Below are positions 1 to 12,691 of a DNA stretch of 64,000 nucleotides, piece after piece. The stretch is taken from positions 14,362,854-14,426,853 of the forward strand of contig NC_045147.1 of the NCBI RefSeq assembly GCF_008831285.2, given 5' to 3'. Position numbers and translations under genes: made by a program. This DNA is from Nymphaea colorata (Eukaryota > Streptophyta > Magnoliopsida > Nymphaeales > Nymphaeaceae). The notes under the pieces were generated by a model. It saw only the letters and a list, made by a program, of their open reading frames with translations. It was not told where the DNA came from and ran no database searches. Positions within the stretch are counted from its first letter, which is position 1, and each line of letters opens with the position of its first letter.

Positions 1-773
1 AGCAGCTCATGGGCACGGGTGGAGGTTGGCAGGACCAGATAGGTGGTTTATATCCTGGTATCAAATGTACAGCAAGTTTCCCCGGGAAGCCTTTGAAGCT
101 ACACGTGATACCATTAGCTGCATCACCTAATTTAGTAGAGGAATTGGAGCAGCGGCTCTTGGTGGTATTCACAGGGCAGGTAAGTAATTTGGTTCTTTCA
201 CATTTCATATTATTGCCGAAGGCGCAGCTTCCTTTGGGTGGAGCTATATGTTTCATTTACTAATGAAGTTCTGAGTCTTGGTGCAGCTTAATTGACGTAC
301 ATTACATTTCCTTGTCTGTATAATTTCGATGGCACCTTGAACAGGTGAGGCTGGCTAATCAAGTTCTGCAAAAGGTGGTGACTCGTTATCTCCAACGTGA
401 TAGCCTCTTGATATCTAGCATTAAACGTCTCGCTGAACTTGCAAAAATTGGTCAAGAAGCACTCATGAATGGCGACGTGGATGAATTGGGATCTATAATG
501 TTGGAGGCCTGGAGACTGCATCAGGAACTGGACCCGTACTGCAGTAATTCTTTTGTGGATAACCTCTTCAAATCAGCTGAAAAATTTTGCTGTGGTTATA
601 AGCTAGTTGGTGCTGGTGGTGGTGGGTTCGCGCTGCTGTTAGCACGGGACAAGAACTGTGCTATGGAATTGAGAAAACTGCTTGAAGTGTCAAATTTGGG
701 TGTCAAAGTGTATAACTGGAAAATCCATTTTGATGGCTCTGATGGTGATAATTTCACATCATTTTTCAGATGA
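1..773 (+). CDS. FKGP: L-fucokinase/GDP-L-fucose pyrophosphorylase, C-terminal end (partial)
   Basis: This is the 3' end of the bifunctional salvage enzyme that phosphorylates L-fucose and then makes GDP-L-fucose in the cytosol for cell-wall and glycoprotein fucosylation. Two exons are visible: 1-179 (running in from outside the window) and 345-773, stop TGA at 771-773. The join is phase 0, CAG|GTAAGT to ACAG|GTGAGG, giving TGQVRLANQ. Visible family motifs are GTGGGWQDQIGG, the GHMP-kinase ATP-binding stretch of the fucokinase half, and LVGAGGGGFALLLA, the C-terminal GHMP motif 3. Only the kinase domain end is here; the pyrophosphorylase half lies upstream. A degenerate LINE follows about 0.7 kb downstream. 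Identification rests on motif recall, not a database search. Confidence 0.93.
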
Positions 774-1439
774 AAGCTAGTCTACTATTTATGATTCAAA
801 CCTTGTTTTAGAATGTTTTCTGTCATGTAGTTACATAAAAGAATTACTCAAGAACCGGGTATTGCCTGCCGAGAGATTGCTTGAGTAAATATGTTGTAGT
901 ATGTGTATGATAATTATCTCTTCATAATAATTCCTAGTCAAATCTTTTCTGTTTCCAGCATAATACCGGTTGATGGCCATGTCGTTGATTCATGATTATA
1001 TATCTTGAAGCATATAAAACAGTGTATATTTAAGTAAAATGATCTAATGGTTCAAGATCCGAGAGGGCCACAAGCATCATAGGTTTAGGTTTAAGAACAG
1101 AACCTGACCCATAGAACAGACATATGAACCAACCCAGGAGCACGCCAGCATACACATGGATAAGGCAAGTTATAATTCAAACACAAACTAAATTACGTAT
1201 TTAACAGCTCTAATATAACTAAGAAAAACACAAAGTAAATGCTGTTTTGCAATGTGTTCCATCGGTCAGCGAGCCGTTTTCTTTAAAAATATCATGAAAA
1301 AATGAATTTAACATTTTATGTATTTCTTTATTAATCAAGAGGTTGAAAAAAATTTTGTCATAGGTCCAATTTGCAACATAAATTTGCAATAGGATCATCA
1401 CGCCAAGAATTTCCTCCACTATACTAGAAAACGAAACTC
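774..1439. other. FKGP 3' UTR and intergenic DNA
   Basis: A/T-rich DNA after the FKGP stop. The first 200-250 bases are probably the 3' UTR. I see no open frame, RNA gene or clear repeat before the LINE remnant starts. Confidence 0.5.
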
Positions 1440-3150
1440 GATTTTGAGCCTTCGAGTTGATGATAGTCAAGTGTTTAATACTTGACTGGGTCTCTTTTGG
1501 CCCGATTTGCCAACATCTAGCTTGTTTAACAAGGACATGTCCGAGATAAAAAGTTTCATAATCATTGCGTTCCAAAAAAGAGTGATTTTTTTTTTTCTAT
1601 TCAACAAGTGTCTCAGACACAAACATCTATCAAAACATGGGGGAAAGTGGCTTGAAAAACTCATTTCCCACTGTCCTAAAAATAAATTAGAGACGGTGCC
1701 TTTATTTCAAAAATTGCAAGTAATGTAAGAAAGAAATACCTCAAGGAACATGGTTTGTGGCATGCTATGTCTTTCATTAAATGTTCTATAATTTGGAAAG
1801 ATATAGTTAAATCTTGTAAGCAAATCAATGACAAAGTCTGTTGGCAAATTAAAGATGGCAAAAGAGCCAAATTTTGTATTGACAGTTGGGCAGGAAGGTT
1901 CCTAGCAGCGTTGATTGATGTTAATGACTCAATTCTTGAGGTTATTAATCATAGAATCACTGTCAGAGAGGTTATGTATGACCCTAATTAGGCAAGTTGT
2001 GATACAGTGAATAGATGGAGACCTGATACTGCGACATTCACCATAGTGGATAATCAAGCTGATACACTCGTCTGGGCTAATCAACACTCTCGCCCAATCA
2101 ATCGAAAACATATTTGGGAGGCCATCAGGCTGCATAAGGAAACTGAAAAGTGGCGTCAGTATATTTGGGTTAAACATGGATTACCAAGGGCAACTTGGAT
2201 GGTCTACATTAGATGTCAAGGCAGAACCATGACTGAAAACAGACTCAAAAAATTAGGAATGCAGTTGGCCTCAAGGTGTCTTCTATGCCAAACCCATGAG
2301 GAGGATGAAAGTCACTTGTTTTTTGGCTGCTCGAAGTCGATAATATTATGGCAATTCATTGCAGCTAAATTCAATCAAAAGATTTCTCGTCAACAGACCA
2401 TTAAACAATGTCTCGTCTGGTGGTTTAGAAGGAAACTGTGGGCGAGCATATGGAAAACAACTTTCCACATGGCCATATGGTTCTTATGGCAGTTGAAGAA
2501 CAAGGTGAAACATGAACATGAACAAATAGTTGGTGACTATTGCTCTAGATTTTGAGAATATTGCAGAGAACAATACAAAAAAGTTAATCAAAATAGAATG
2601 AACAGTCAAAGAGTGGGAATCTGGCAACGCCAAGGTATCATGTTAGCAGATTGGAGCTTCTAAGAAGGAGTTGGTTACAACATTCACATTGCATCTTGGT
2701 ATGGTGAAGGTTTGAGGACTGATTAGATGTTACAATGGAGAATACATGTTTGGAGTCTGTTCTTGGTCGAAAGAAGGGAGAGCATTATCTGAGAACTGGG
2801 TTTTGAATAAATGTTTAGAGAAGATTAATACTAACAAGCATATCATTGTTGTATAAGGCAATAATGAGGCTTGGAAAGATAAGTTAGACAAAGTCATCAA
2901 AGGTACCACAGATAGGGCAAGACATCTTCTTCACGTAAGCAAATTGCAGTTGGCGTACCATTAGCCTTCAATGGAAATTTGTAGTATGTTGTTTTTGTGT
3001 TCCGGTGATAGGGGATATAAAAAATGTTTTACGGGACAAGTTGGCTGGGATACCAGTTAACTTTATTTTTAGTAATGTAATCATCCTGAAAAGGATCCGA
3101 TTTTTTTGTTGTATATATCCCATTTTTTGCTAATAAAATGGATGAGGCCT
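1440..3150 (+). mobile_element. Degenerate non-LTR retrotransposon (LINE), 3' part
   Basis: The clearest piece is 2007-2555, a 182-codon frame that reads as the reverse-transcriptase zinc-binding domain (zf-RVT) found after the RT domain in plant LINEs. It shows W-rich helices and a CLLC...H...HLFFGC arrangement (residues about 91-107), a CxxC-H-C zinc ligand set. The frame just upstream, 1755-1991, has the linker that precedes zf-RVT (CWQIKDGKRAKFCIDSWAG), and 1507-1728 may hold still earlier sequence. Stops and shifts separate these pieces, and downstream (2556-3050) I cannot find an intact RNase H domain. The 3' end is T-rich with an AATAAAA-like signal near 3130. No RT catalytic core is present, so the copy is 5'-truncated and dead. 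Confidence 0.8.
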
Positions 3151-3690
3151 ATCCCTCAGCAGGTCTTTCACCGGATTGGATGTCTTAATAAGCAGCCTTA
3201 AGGCACCTTTATTAGTTGATGAAGAAAGTTCATGTGCAATAGGATACTCATTCAAACACAACTAAAAAATTAAAACTTCTGCATCCAAGGTTTCAAGTTT
3301 TTTATTAAATTTTCAATGAAACATGAGAACATTTGGCTAAAAGTTCGTAACGTTTCCACATTTCACTCGAATTTATCTATTATACTAAAATCGTTTTGGA
3401 CAATCAAACACCCCTAGGAGGCTAGTGGCGATGAAGATAACAGTCTAATCTGGATCTAAGCCGAAATGGAGTTGGATCCGGACCAGATTCCGCTTGTACG
3501 AAGAGTCCAGGCCCTACTGTCGCCATAAATAACAATCGCGAGTAGATGGTGGACTCATTATCACATGGTCGGGCATCTTCCCCTGGAGAAGAACCCCGGG
3601 AAGGCTTCTTCACTCTTGTAGCACGGCGGGTTACCGTTGTCATGTGCAGAGTGAAAACCCTAATCCTCATTCCTCTGCTGGATCTTCTCT
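3151..3690. other. Upstream region of NDX
   Basis: Intergenic DNA leading into the NDX promoter. AAAACCCTAATCC at about 3653-3665 is a telo-box-like motif, common near the start sites of plant housekeeping genes. I cannot place a TATA box. An 82-codon frame on the minus strand (3422-3670) has no recognisable family and is treated as chance. Confidence 0.4.
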
Positions 3691-4376
3691 TCCTCGTGGA
3701 AAACTGTTCATGACCAGTCGGGGATCTCCTTTCGCTAACGAGAGTGGCTGGTGGTTAGATCGTTTAATATCTTATCGGTAAGCATCACTTCAGTTCTTCT
3801 GCATTCGCTGTTCTGTTTCTGTGCTTCGAGGAAAATCAATCCGTTCTAGCACCAGCGAGTCACTGAACTCCGCTTCTTCTGCGGTTCTTCTTATGAATAT
3901 TAGGAAGTATATTTTTTGCTTCATTTTGGATTCTTATTTCATGCAGGCCGTGAGCTTACTTAGTGGCCCGTCAAATAGGCCGCTACCAGCTTCGTGGATT
4001 AGGCAATTGTTTCTGGTTGAGAAGGAATTTTAGTGCGTTATATTCGTCGTAAAAGTATTATGAATTACTCACAAGTTGTTTCTTTCTAGTTGTCTTTGAT
4101 GCTTTGAGGAAATCGATTCTCTTTAGCATCAGTATATCAATAAAATTTCATTGTTCTGCAATCCTTGTATTGCGAAAGAGCGTAAAAGTGGTTACCTTTA
4201 TTTTTGCGTGCTCGTTCATGCATTCCTTGCGCTTCCTCAGTGTTTCATCAGATGGGGCGCTGTTCGCTTCATGGTCTTGGAAGTGGTTGGTTCTTGGAGA
4301 TGGATTATATTAGAAATTGCCTTTGTTTTCTGAGAGGCTCATTAGTTATCTTGGTTATTTCTGTGTAGGTAAGGCC
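3691..4376 (+). other. NDX 5' UTR with an intron
   Basis: A probable non-coding first exon ends at 3777 (CTTATCG|GTAAGC). The acceptor CTGTGTAG ends at 4368, eight bases before the start codon. The intron would be 3778-4368, T-rich and 591 bases long. This kind of leader intron is common in plants. Transcript evidence would be needed to fix the 5' end. Confidence 0.55.
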
Positions 4377-7300
4377 ATGGCTCATTCTTCTATAATAGAA
4401 GATCTGCACGGGATTAACTCCCAAGAGCTGACGAGGCTATTGAAGGAGTCTGCAAATTATACTCTACATGTCAGTAAGGGAAATGATTCTTCAATGCAGG
4501 TTGGTAATTGGACTTCCTTGATGTTTTTGGTTAGTTGTTGGTGTTCTTTCTCATGTTTTTATGTATTGACAAGCTGTATAAAGGAGTAATTTTGTGCGGC
4601 CCAGGTTGATATAAAGAAATTGGCATCGGTGCTTCCTTTGCACCTCCTTGCGGTGCTTCTCATTCCTGGATGTGGGGACGAAGCACGATTGACTTACTTG
4701 CTGAGTGGTGCACGTCTCTTGCATACGCTGTCTGATCTTGCATCCAGGCATTCAGAAATTGAACAGGTTCGGCTTTGGCATAATTTGAGGCATTACTTGT
4801 AGTTATGGATTTGCTGGATGAAATGGAACTTACGCATTATGTGGATCTTTGTTTAATATTATTTTACTATCATGGCATGTAGAAGCAAGTTCTGGTGCTG
4901 GTATTACTTACCTAATTGGCTATTTTACATGTCTTCGCCATGGGTTTTGTACTACAGTGTGCCTTATATTTTCTTTCCACATAGTACTCCAGTTTTTTAT
5001 TTTCCATTTATTCATTGATCTTATCTTCAACTGTGGAGCTGGTCCGTCAGATGTCGTTTTGAAAATCATGCCTGAAGTTCTTTACATAGGTACATTAATT
5101 ATTAGTATTTAATTGTCAACCTTCACAATCTCTTAGATGTTCATGAGATCACACCATTTCGATAGTTTCTAAATTTCTTATGCCTAGCAAATTTAATAGT
5201 TGTAACCAATCCAGTAGACTTAGATGGCATTATTGCTCTTGAACTTTTGAATTGCAGATTTTGCTGGAGGACCTGAAAACTTCTGAACAGATATTGGACC
5301 TGGTCTTTTTCATGTTTGTTATGCTTGCACAGTATGAACAGGTATGCTTTGTTTGGAGGGTGTTTAATTTAGTTGTTTGTTTGGTTGTATATTTGTTTTT
5401 TGGCTGCTGAAGTGTTTCTGTTGAATTAGGAAAGCCATGTTGAGAGTTTTCTCCCTCTACTACATTCTACACTGGTGGCTTGCAACCTGTTCCTTTTGAC
5501 AAACTATATTTCTTCACAATGGCAAGATTTAGTTAATGTGCTGCTGGTGCATCCTAAGGTGCCTTCTTATCTTCGCTAAGTTTAAGCTGGCTTTGTATTT
5601 AATGAGTAACTGTTCTCTCACTTTTCGTTCAGATGGAGTGTGTTTATGTTCATTGAAGGGAAACTTATGAAATTCTGGAATATGTAATGATGTTTGTGTG
5701 CTATAGCCAACTGGCTTGATGTGCCACCATTACTTTCTTGCATTATCTGTTCTAAGAGGATGATGTCCTTATAATATGGTAAAACCGTAAAACTACAGGT
5801 TTTTCTTTGGGGGAAGGTTGAATTCTCATACGATCATTTATATGGAGCATTATCCTTTCTTGCCCTCCTTATCAGAGATTTAAAGTGGAACAAGTTTTGT
5901 TTAATGTTTATAATTACTGGCGGTTAAGTTGTACATTCAACATATCTAGATTAGTCATTACTTAACTTTCCTATCAGTTCATAATGTTAATTGTGAATTT
6001 TACTAAAGGAGATTGTGATCTCATCTTTGAACAATTTGTCCTCAATTACTTGTACTTTTATGTTTGATTTGTCAATTAACTAAGGTTAGTTTTATGCCCT
6101 TTTGTTTCTGTATACAATGTGCATACTTAACACGTAACAGCATATTCTTCATTTACCACACATGATCAAATTCAGAAGGATACCTGTGGGTCTAGTTCAA
6201 TTGAAAACTCTAAAGAGCAATATTGGGCTTGTCATTTTCCTATGATGTGAGTAGTATGTGCAAGAAAAAAATTTGTATAATAGCAGCATAATATTTTTCT
6301 GGTATGTGCATCAACATAGTTGGTAACATATTGATCATGTAATGGATCTGGCCAACTCAAAAAATGTTGGTGGGAAAGAGAAGATCTTTTACGTGATGAC
6401 AAAATAGAATCTGGAGGCACTTTTTTCTGTTTGTTTCTGACTTTCTGTACTATTCTCTTCGATATAAGTTCTGCTGAACGTTTTACCTCTTTATTGCAGA
6501 ACTCTAAATGAGACCAGTACATACGTTATATGGCACAGGTTCAAAGGCATCGAACAATGAAGCAATTTATTCACCTTTTTTGGTTGTAATATTGAGAAAT
6601 AGATAGCAACATTTTACCATTTTTGTTCCAGGACTGTAGATAAGACCAGTATATGGGATATATGGCACATGTTCAAAGGCATTAAATAATAAAGCAATTT
6701 ATTTATCTTTTTGGTTGTAATGTTCAGAAATAAATTGCTTGAGCTAAAACAGTTTTCTTAAGTAATATGCCAATGCAGAGATGCAAAGGTTGCTTATGCT
6801 GTTATAATGGTGGTTCAATTATGGATTAAAAACTTAAAATTTTTGGCACATCAAATGCTTGGCAAGCTTTATGTTTTTGACTATTCATTTTTGTCTTCTG
6901 ATTTATCTACTACATGGGATAATTGCATAAATGTATGGCTGTGTCCTTTTTATCAAAAAAATATCAAGTGCAAAGGTGGTGCATTTGAAGGACATTTTTC
7001 TTGTGATTCAGATAGGATTGTTAATTATGATATCAGGCAAAAGTGTGGGAATTTATATGAATCATTTACAATTACAAGTCTTTCCTATTTTCCGGTCCTT
7101 TGGTTATGTGATTGATAGAGAATGTACAAACCTCATGGGTCTTAGTTTTTTGATGATGTATAGAGCATGTTTAAATGTCTTAAATTATTATATTTGTCAT
7201 ATAGATCTGCTGTCTTGATAATTGCACTGGCATGAGCTTAGGATGGAAAAAGCTCTTCTTGGATAAACATGAAGTATAGATGTGTAGGATGGCAGCAATT

Positions 7301-10300
7301 GCTCAAGTTGTTGATGTTGTTATTTCCCCACTTAGATCAAGAACTGGTAACCTGTTAATAAGCCAGATGGCATGGTTGTCCTCTCCCTTTTCTTTTCACA
7401 ATAAGTTCCCAGTAAGGTTGGTCTATGTATGCCAATGATCTGTTCCTCCTATCCAGTTACTGAGATACTTTTAAACTGTTCTATACCATAATTACTTTAT
7501 CATTCTCTTAACTAGCATGGAACTATATGATATTGAACTGAAAGATTTACAATGTCCTTTTCTTGCCTCAGGTTGACATATTCATGGATACAGCATTCGG
7601 TGCAGTATATCTAGACATTGAATTTTTGCGGATGAAACTGGTGAAGCTGCCTAGTGAAGCAAAGAAGGCTTCTGGCCCTCTGAATCCCGAAAATGAGGCT
7701 CATGTTATCTCCCACCAATGTGAAGCTTCTTTGCAGATCCTTATGTTCTTGTGTCAGCAGAAGTCATTTCGAGAGCGCCTTCTTAGAAATAAGGTTAGCT
7801 ATTGCAGACCAAAGTCCATTTCTTGAATTTCAGGAATGGTTCTGCGGACATGCCACCAAAAGCTTATGGAAATAAAGCATATATAACAGCTGCTTGTTAC
7901 TATATTTAGTTCTCCATTTATTATGTTTTCTACCTTTCAACTCTCAGGAGCTATGCAGGAATGGAGGCGTTCTATCACTGGCTCTGGCTGTTCTTAAATT
8001 GAATGTACAGCCACATTTTGGTGAATCTTCATGTTTATCGGCTGTTGTTTCTAGGATGAAATCGAAAATGCTTTGCATTGTAAGTTCTGTCAATATTATG
8101 CAGGAGAACCACATTGTCTAAAAATTATGTTTTAATGTGCTTGTGGATTGTCCTTTTTTCAGTTGGTGAATCTCTGTGAAACAGAGAGTATTTCTTACTT
8201 GGATGAGGTTGCCAGCTCTTACAGAAGCATGCATTTGGCAAAATCTGTTGCTCTAGAGGTTGTTTTTGTCGCTGGAGTTGACCTTTCAGCATTCTTTTTT
8301 TCTTCTTCTTTTTTATCAATATTATGTTGTCTTGAATTCAGGTGCTTGCATTTCTGAAGACTGCATTTGACAGAGAAAATGAGCTGCTTAATGGTTCCAT
8401 CACGAATCAGAAGCCAAAGGGTCTTGTACTTTTGAACTCAATGCGCCTGGCTGATATTTTTTCTGACGATTCAAACTTTCGGTGTTTCATTACAATTAAC
8501 ATTGTACGTTGCCTCATGGCATTTAAGATGAACCTTGTCTTAGGACCTTAGCTTTGGTTACAGTTAATGTCTCTCTTTGCTATCTTATATTCGTTTGTTG
8601 TGCAGACTCCTATTTTGGCTGACATTTTGAGTTTATCTCATGACGATTTTATATCAAGTTGGTGCTCACAAGAAAGTCCAGTTCTGGAAGAAGATGCAAC
8701 TGTGGAGTATGAACCCTTTAATGCTGCTGGCCTTACAATTCTGTCAGTTCAAAATGCATCTGGAGCCTTGGTGTCAGAATCGGGTCCCCTAGTGAATATT
8801 GATTGTCCCTCAGTCAATTGTATACCGCCAGCTTCTCATGCGCAGCAGAAAACATCATTTTTGGTCAAAATAATAGCAAATCTCCATTGTTTTGTCCCCA
8901 ATATTTGTGGAGGTAATAATTGCCTTTTGCAGCATCACTTTTTTGCTCTTTCTTATGTCACTCACATGACTCTATTATGTACTTTTTTTTTGCTGTTGTT
9001 TGCAGAGGAAGAGAGAAATCATTTTTTCAACAAATTTCTTGAATGCTTGGGAATGGAGCAGGATATCTCTTCCAAAGTTTCTCCCCCTGCGGATTTCACT
9101 AAAGCCATTGCAGCTTATGAGAATCTCTGTAAAGTCCATCCGATGAATTTCTTTCTCCCTATGTCCATAGACACGCCTAAAAGCCAGCCACACCCATGTC
9201 AACACCAGGCATGAAAATTGAAATGCAGAAGTAGAATGGTTTTGACACAGTCAAAGCTGAGTCGGGTGCAGTTAACACATTTTACGCTTTCTTTTTGTCC
9301 AATTTTAGACAGCCAACTTTTATTGAATCCATTTTTTTCTCTTTTTATAAACCTTAATTTTACTCATTTCTCATGCTACATTGTGTGTATGTGTGTGTGT
9401 GAGAGAGAGAGAGAGAGGTAAACAAATTAAGTCAACTCATTAGTTTCCTTTTTGCAAATAGAAATCTTTTGTCGTACTCATCCAACAATAAAAAAAATGT
9501 TCCTTCCTATCTAGGTTGTTGTATTTAATTCATATATGTGTAGCACACACATATCCATGTCCCTGCCCTGCACCCAAGCTTTTGAAATTGTTTTGCACCC
9601 CATGTCTACACTTGCACTCTGTGCCCCTGTGTCATATTTTTATCCTTTTGTCTATCCTCTATATTTGGCTTCTATCTTGGAAATAATGATTATGCTTTTT
9701 TTAGGTTCTTTGTTGGATCATGCAGTTTCTCTAGTTCCCGTGGTATTGTTGAATGAGGATGATGTACAACTTTTGAGGTAATTGAATCTTTGTGTTTGTC
9801 CAGTCTACCTGCGGTCTAGGAAAATCTTTGGTTTGTTTGTAGATGCGATGCATTTAATGATGCCAAAAATGAACTTTTTTTTTTTGAAAATTGATGATTT
9901 GAACTGGAAAAGCGTTGGAAACCTACAAGATAACCTCCTTGCTCCCCTCACTTACAATTTATTCTAATCATTACCTTGAAGGTGTTGAAATATTTGTATC
10001 AGTTCGATTTCCGTTTATTTCTACTATCTTACCTTATTGTTGTTTTTCTTTGTCCTTGTTTAGTAAGTTTGTTGATCAATTGTGTGAGATGCTGCCTCAG
10101 TCATACAAGACGAATGCAACTCTGGTGAGCCATTTTGCTATCATACAATGGGAAGATAACAAAAGTTTTGGCAAGAAAAATTCTACTTATTATAAGCTTT
10201 TAGCGATTTTAATCAGTTTTGGAGATGGAAAGAGATATGATGTATTCAATATGCTATCACATGACTAATAATAAAATCTTATTTTTTGTTTCACTTTCTG

Positions 10301-12691
10301 GCTTCATCATTTAATAACTCATTTACTTATCAAATTTGAATTTTTCTAGACAACAATAATTTCTTCAAAAAGAATAGTGTATCTTGAGATAGTTTTCTTT
10401 TCAAATATCCTAAGAATGATGTCTGTCACGTGTGTAATCTTAAGATGCACGGACAAATGTCCATATGTGTGAGAGATTCAGTTTTTGCTTGGAACATGTA
10501 GGTTGGCTGCTTGGTGCCCTTAAAATATTATGTTGGTTCATGTGCTTGCATTTTGCTTGCTGAGGAAATGAAGTTGTGTTTGCAACTCATATTTGCCGTT
10601 CAATATCTGATTAATTAATTGGTTCACTTCATATGCAGGATTTTGATAATGAAAATACGAAAAAAATGCGCGAGAATAAATTCAAAGCTGTGCACAGAGT
10701 GCACCAAACATCACAATCCTGGGAAAGGTTCTCTAACCCTGAAAAGAGCAAGGTGAATGGAAACATCCTGACAATGTTTCTTATCTGCTTATCTTTCATG
10801 ATACAACAAATTAGGGCCTTGAGGTGCTTTGCGACATGAATCACACTTATTTAAAGTTTTAGTTATTCAAATTCCTTGATAACTGAATTCTAAAATTTAA
10901 CAGGATGGCCAAAGTGTGGGTTTACGTGGTTCATCTTTGTCAAAGAAAATGGATGATGCAGAAGACGCACTAGACTACAAAGCAAAGAATTGCGACCTTA
11001 GAGAGGGTTTTTCTGATACTTCCCTATTCCAAGAGGTGGATCAATCAAGTGTTCTGCATAAGCAAAAGAGTCCTATTAAGTCTCAGACGGAACTGGATAG
11101 AGTTAAAAATGAAGATCAGAAAGCCCCAGTTAGATTTTCAACAGGATGTGAGAAAGAAGTCAGAAAGGATGGTAAGTTTGTTGAAGGAAATTCAGGTGGT
11201 GGGAAGAAGAGCAAGAACCGGTTTGATGAACTTTTCACCAGTTCAGATGGGCAATTTCCGAAGCCTCCAGATTTTACAAGAGATAGTGAAAGTAAGGGGC
11301 CTACACATGGCAATGCTACACATGGGAATGAAAAGGGTGAAGCTGCTGAGAGCGAAGAAAAGCAACCAAGAAAAAGGAAACGAAACATTATGAATGATAA
11401 GCAGATAAATTTAATTGAAAAGGCCCTTATTGAGGAGCCAGACTTGCAGCGCAATGCAGTGTCATTGCAGTCATGGACTGAGAAGCTTAGTGTACACGTG
11501 TGTGCAACAACAAATTCTTTCATTTTTTACTGATTTATTTCTAGAAATTGTTTCATGGCCTAGTAGTTTGTTTGCTCTACCTAATGGATTTTCTTCATGA
11601 ACTTTTGGCAGGGGTCTGAGCTCACTTCTTCCCAACTGAAGAATTGGTGAGTTAATCGTTTCCTCGTTTACCATGTCTCTTTTACCTGCATCATTATATT
11701 TAAATCTCCAAAGTTTCTTTTTATATAGAAGTGCTTGCATAGAAAAAACTTGTCTAACCTAACCCAACCGTCACCTATTGGAAGGGACGCCCATGCAGGG
11801 ATGAGCGAGACATTTCTATATAAACCGTCCACAGCCATTGATAAGAAAAAAAAAATTGAAAAATATGACACATGAAGTAGCATTCTTTTCATGCAAGGCT
11901 GCTTACTGAGGGGGACAAAAGTCTGCTGCTCACGTTTCTATAATTTTTGAAATTCATATTGAACTGAGGGGTTTGCAGTTTAATATTGCATGAAAATTCC
12001 AACCATTTAGTTGCCAAGTTTTGGAGTATTTGATAAACATGGTAAAGCCTATGATTACCTTTGTTCTGAGATGTTGTGCTTGCTCGGTTCTCTTGGCAGG
12101 TTGAACAACAGGAAAGCTCGGCTGGCCCGTGCAGCTCGGGAAGCTCGAGCACCATCAGAGGGGGAGAGCAACTTTCCTGATAAGGCATGTGCGTCCAGCA
12201 CGGGGAATTTGTATGACTCATCGGAGAGTAATGGTGAGGAATATTATGTTCCATCAACGGCAAAGAGAGGCACTAATCAAAGTGCAGGGAGATCAAGTGG
12301 CACATCAAACGCAACAAAAGCAGAAACTCGTGAACTGCGGCCTGCAGACTTTCCTGATTTTGTGGCGCCGCATGATATGCAGATGCAGTTTCAGATGCAT
12401 GCTCCTATGAGGTATATGTCGTGCGAGCCTGGGCAATGTGTGTGTATAATGGATGGGAATGGCAAGGAAGTTGGCAGGGGAATAGTGTACCAGGTGGATG
12501 GAAAATGGCATGGCAAGAGTTTGGATGAAGCTGGAGTATGGGTTGTAGAAATTTCTGATCTCAAGGTTGAGAGGTGGACCAGTTTGCCTCACCCTTCTGA
12601 TTCTGGAGGCACAACTTTTGACGAAGCCGAGGCCAAGAATGGGAAAATGAGGGTAGCCTGGGACGCAAACAAGATTTTTGTCCTACCTTGA
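4377..12691 (+). CDS. NDX: NODULIN HOMEOBOX protein (atypical homeodomain)
   Basis: Nuclear homeodomain protein. In Arabidopsis NDX binds single-stranded DNA in R-loops, represses the COOLAIR antisense promoter at FLC and acts in ABA responses. Coding exons: 4377-4499, 4605-4766, 5258-5341, 5430-5558, 7572-7793, 7948-8079, 8163-8258, 8342-8503, 8606-8912, 9006-9128, 9705-9777, 10064-10124, 10639-10752, 10904-11497, 11612-11646, 12100-12691. They sum to 3009 nt, 1002 aa, close to the family size. A long helical N-terminal region (about 1-560) is followed by a charged linker, the homeodomain (about 751-817, [13 protein letters not shown] to [13 protein letters not shown]) and the C-terminal NDX-B region (about 895-1002). 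The homeodomain is split by introns inside KLSVH|GSEL and at the KNW tryptophan. The exon 10-12 joins (T|GT giving NLC-SLLDHA; AG|T) are the least certain. The start is the first ATG after the leader acceptor and has good context (GCCATGG). Confidence 0.93.
6481..6744 (+). repeat. Tandem duplication, about 132 bp x 2, in NDX intron 4
   Basis: Two diverged copies lie head to tail in the 2.0-kb intron 5559-7571: about 6481-6612 and 6613-6744. Shared words include AGACCAGTA, TATATGGCACA, GTTCAAAGGCAT, AAGCAATTTAT and TTTTTGGTTGTAAT, always offset by about 132 bases. Neither copy encodes anything I recognise. Confidence 0.8.
9382..9417. repeat. (TG)n/(GA)n compound microsatellite, NDX intron 10
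   Basis: A run of TG dinucleotides passes directly into a run of GA dinucleotides inside the intron between coding exons 10 and 11. It is probably length-polymorphic. Confidence 0.9.

Noticed and set aside
3422-3670. 82-codon minus-strand frame upstream of NDX
   Set aside because: No recognisable homology, and it lies in the promoter/leader region of NDX.
9129-9214. Read-through of NDX exon 10 to a stop at 9214
   Set aside because: The donor CTCT|GTAAAG restores the conserved NLC-SLLDHA join and the total length divisible by three; the extra residues look intronic.
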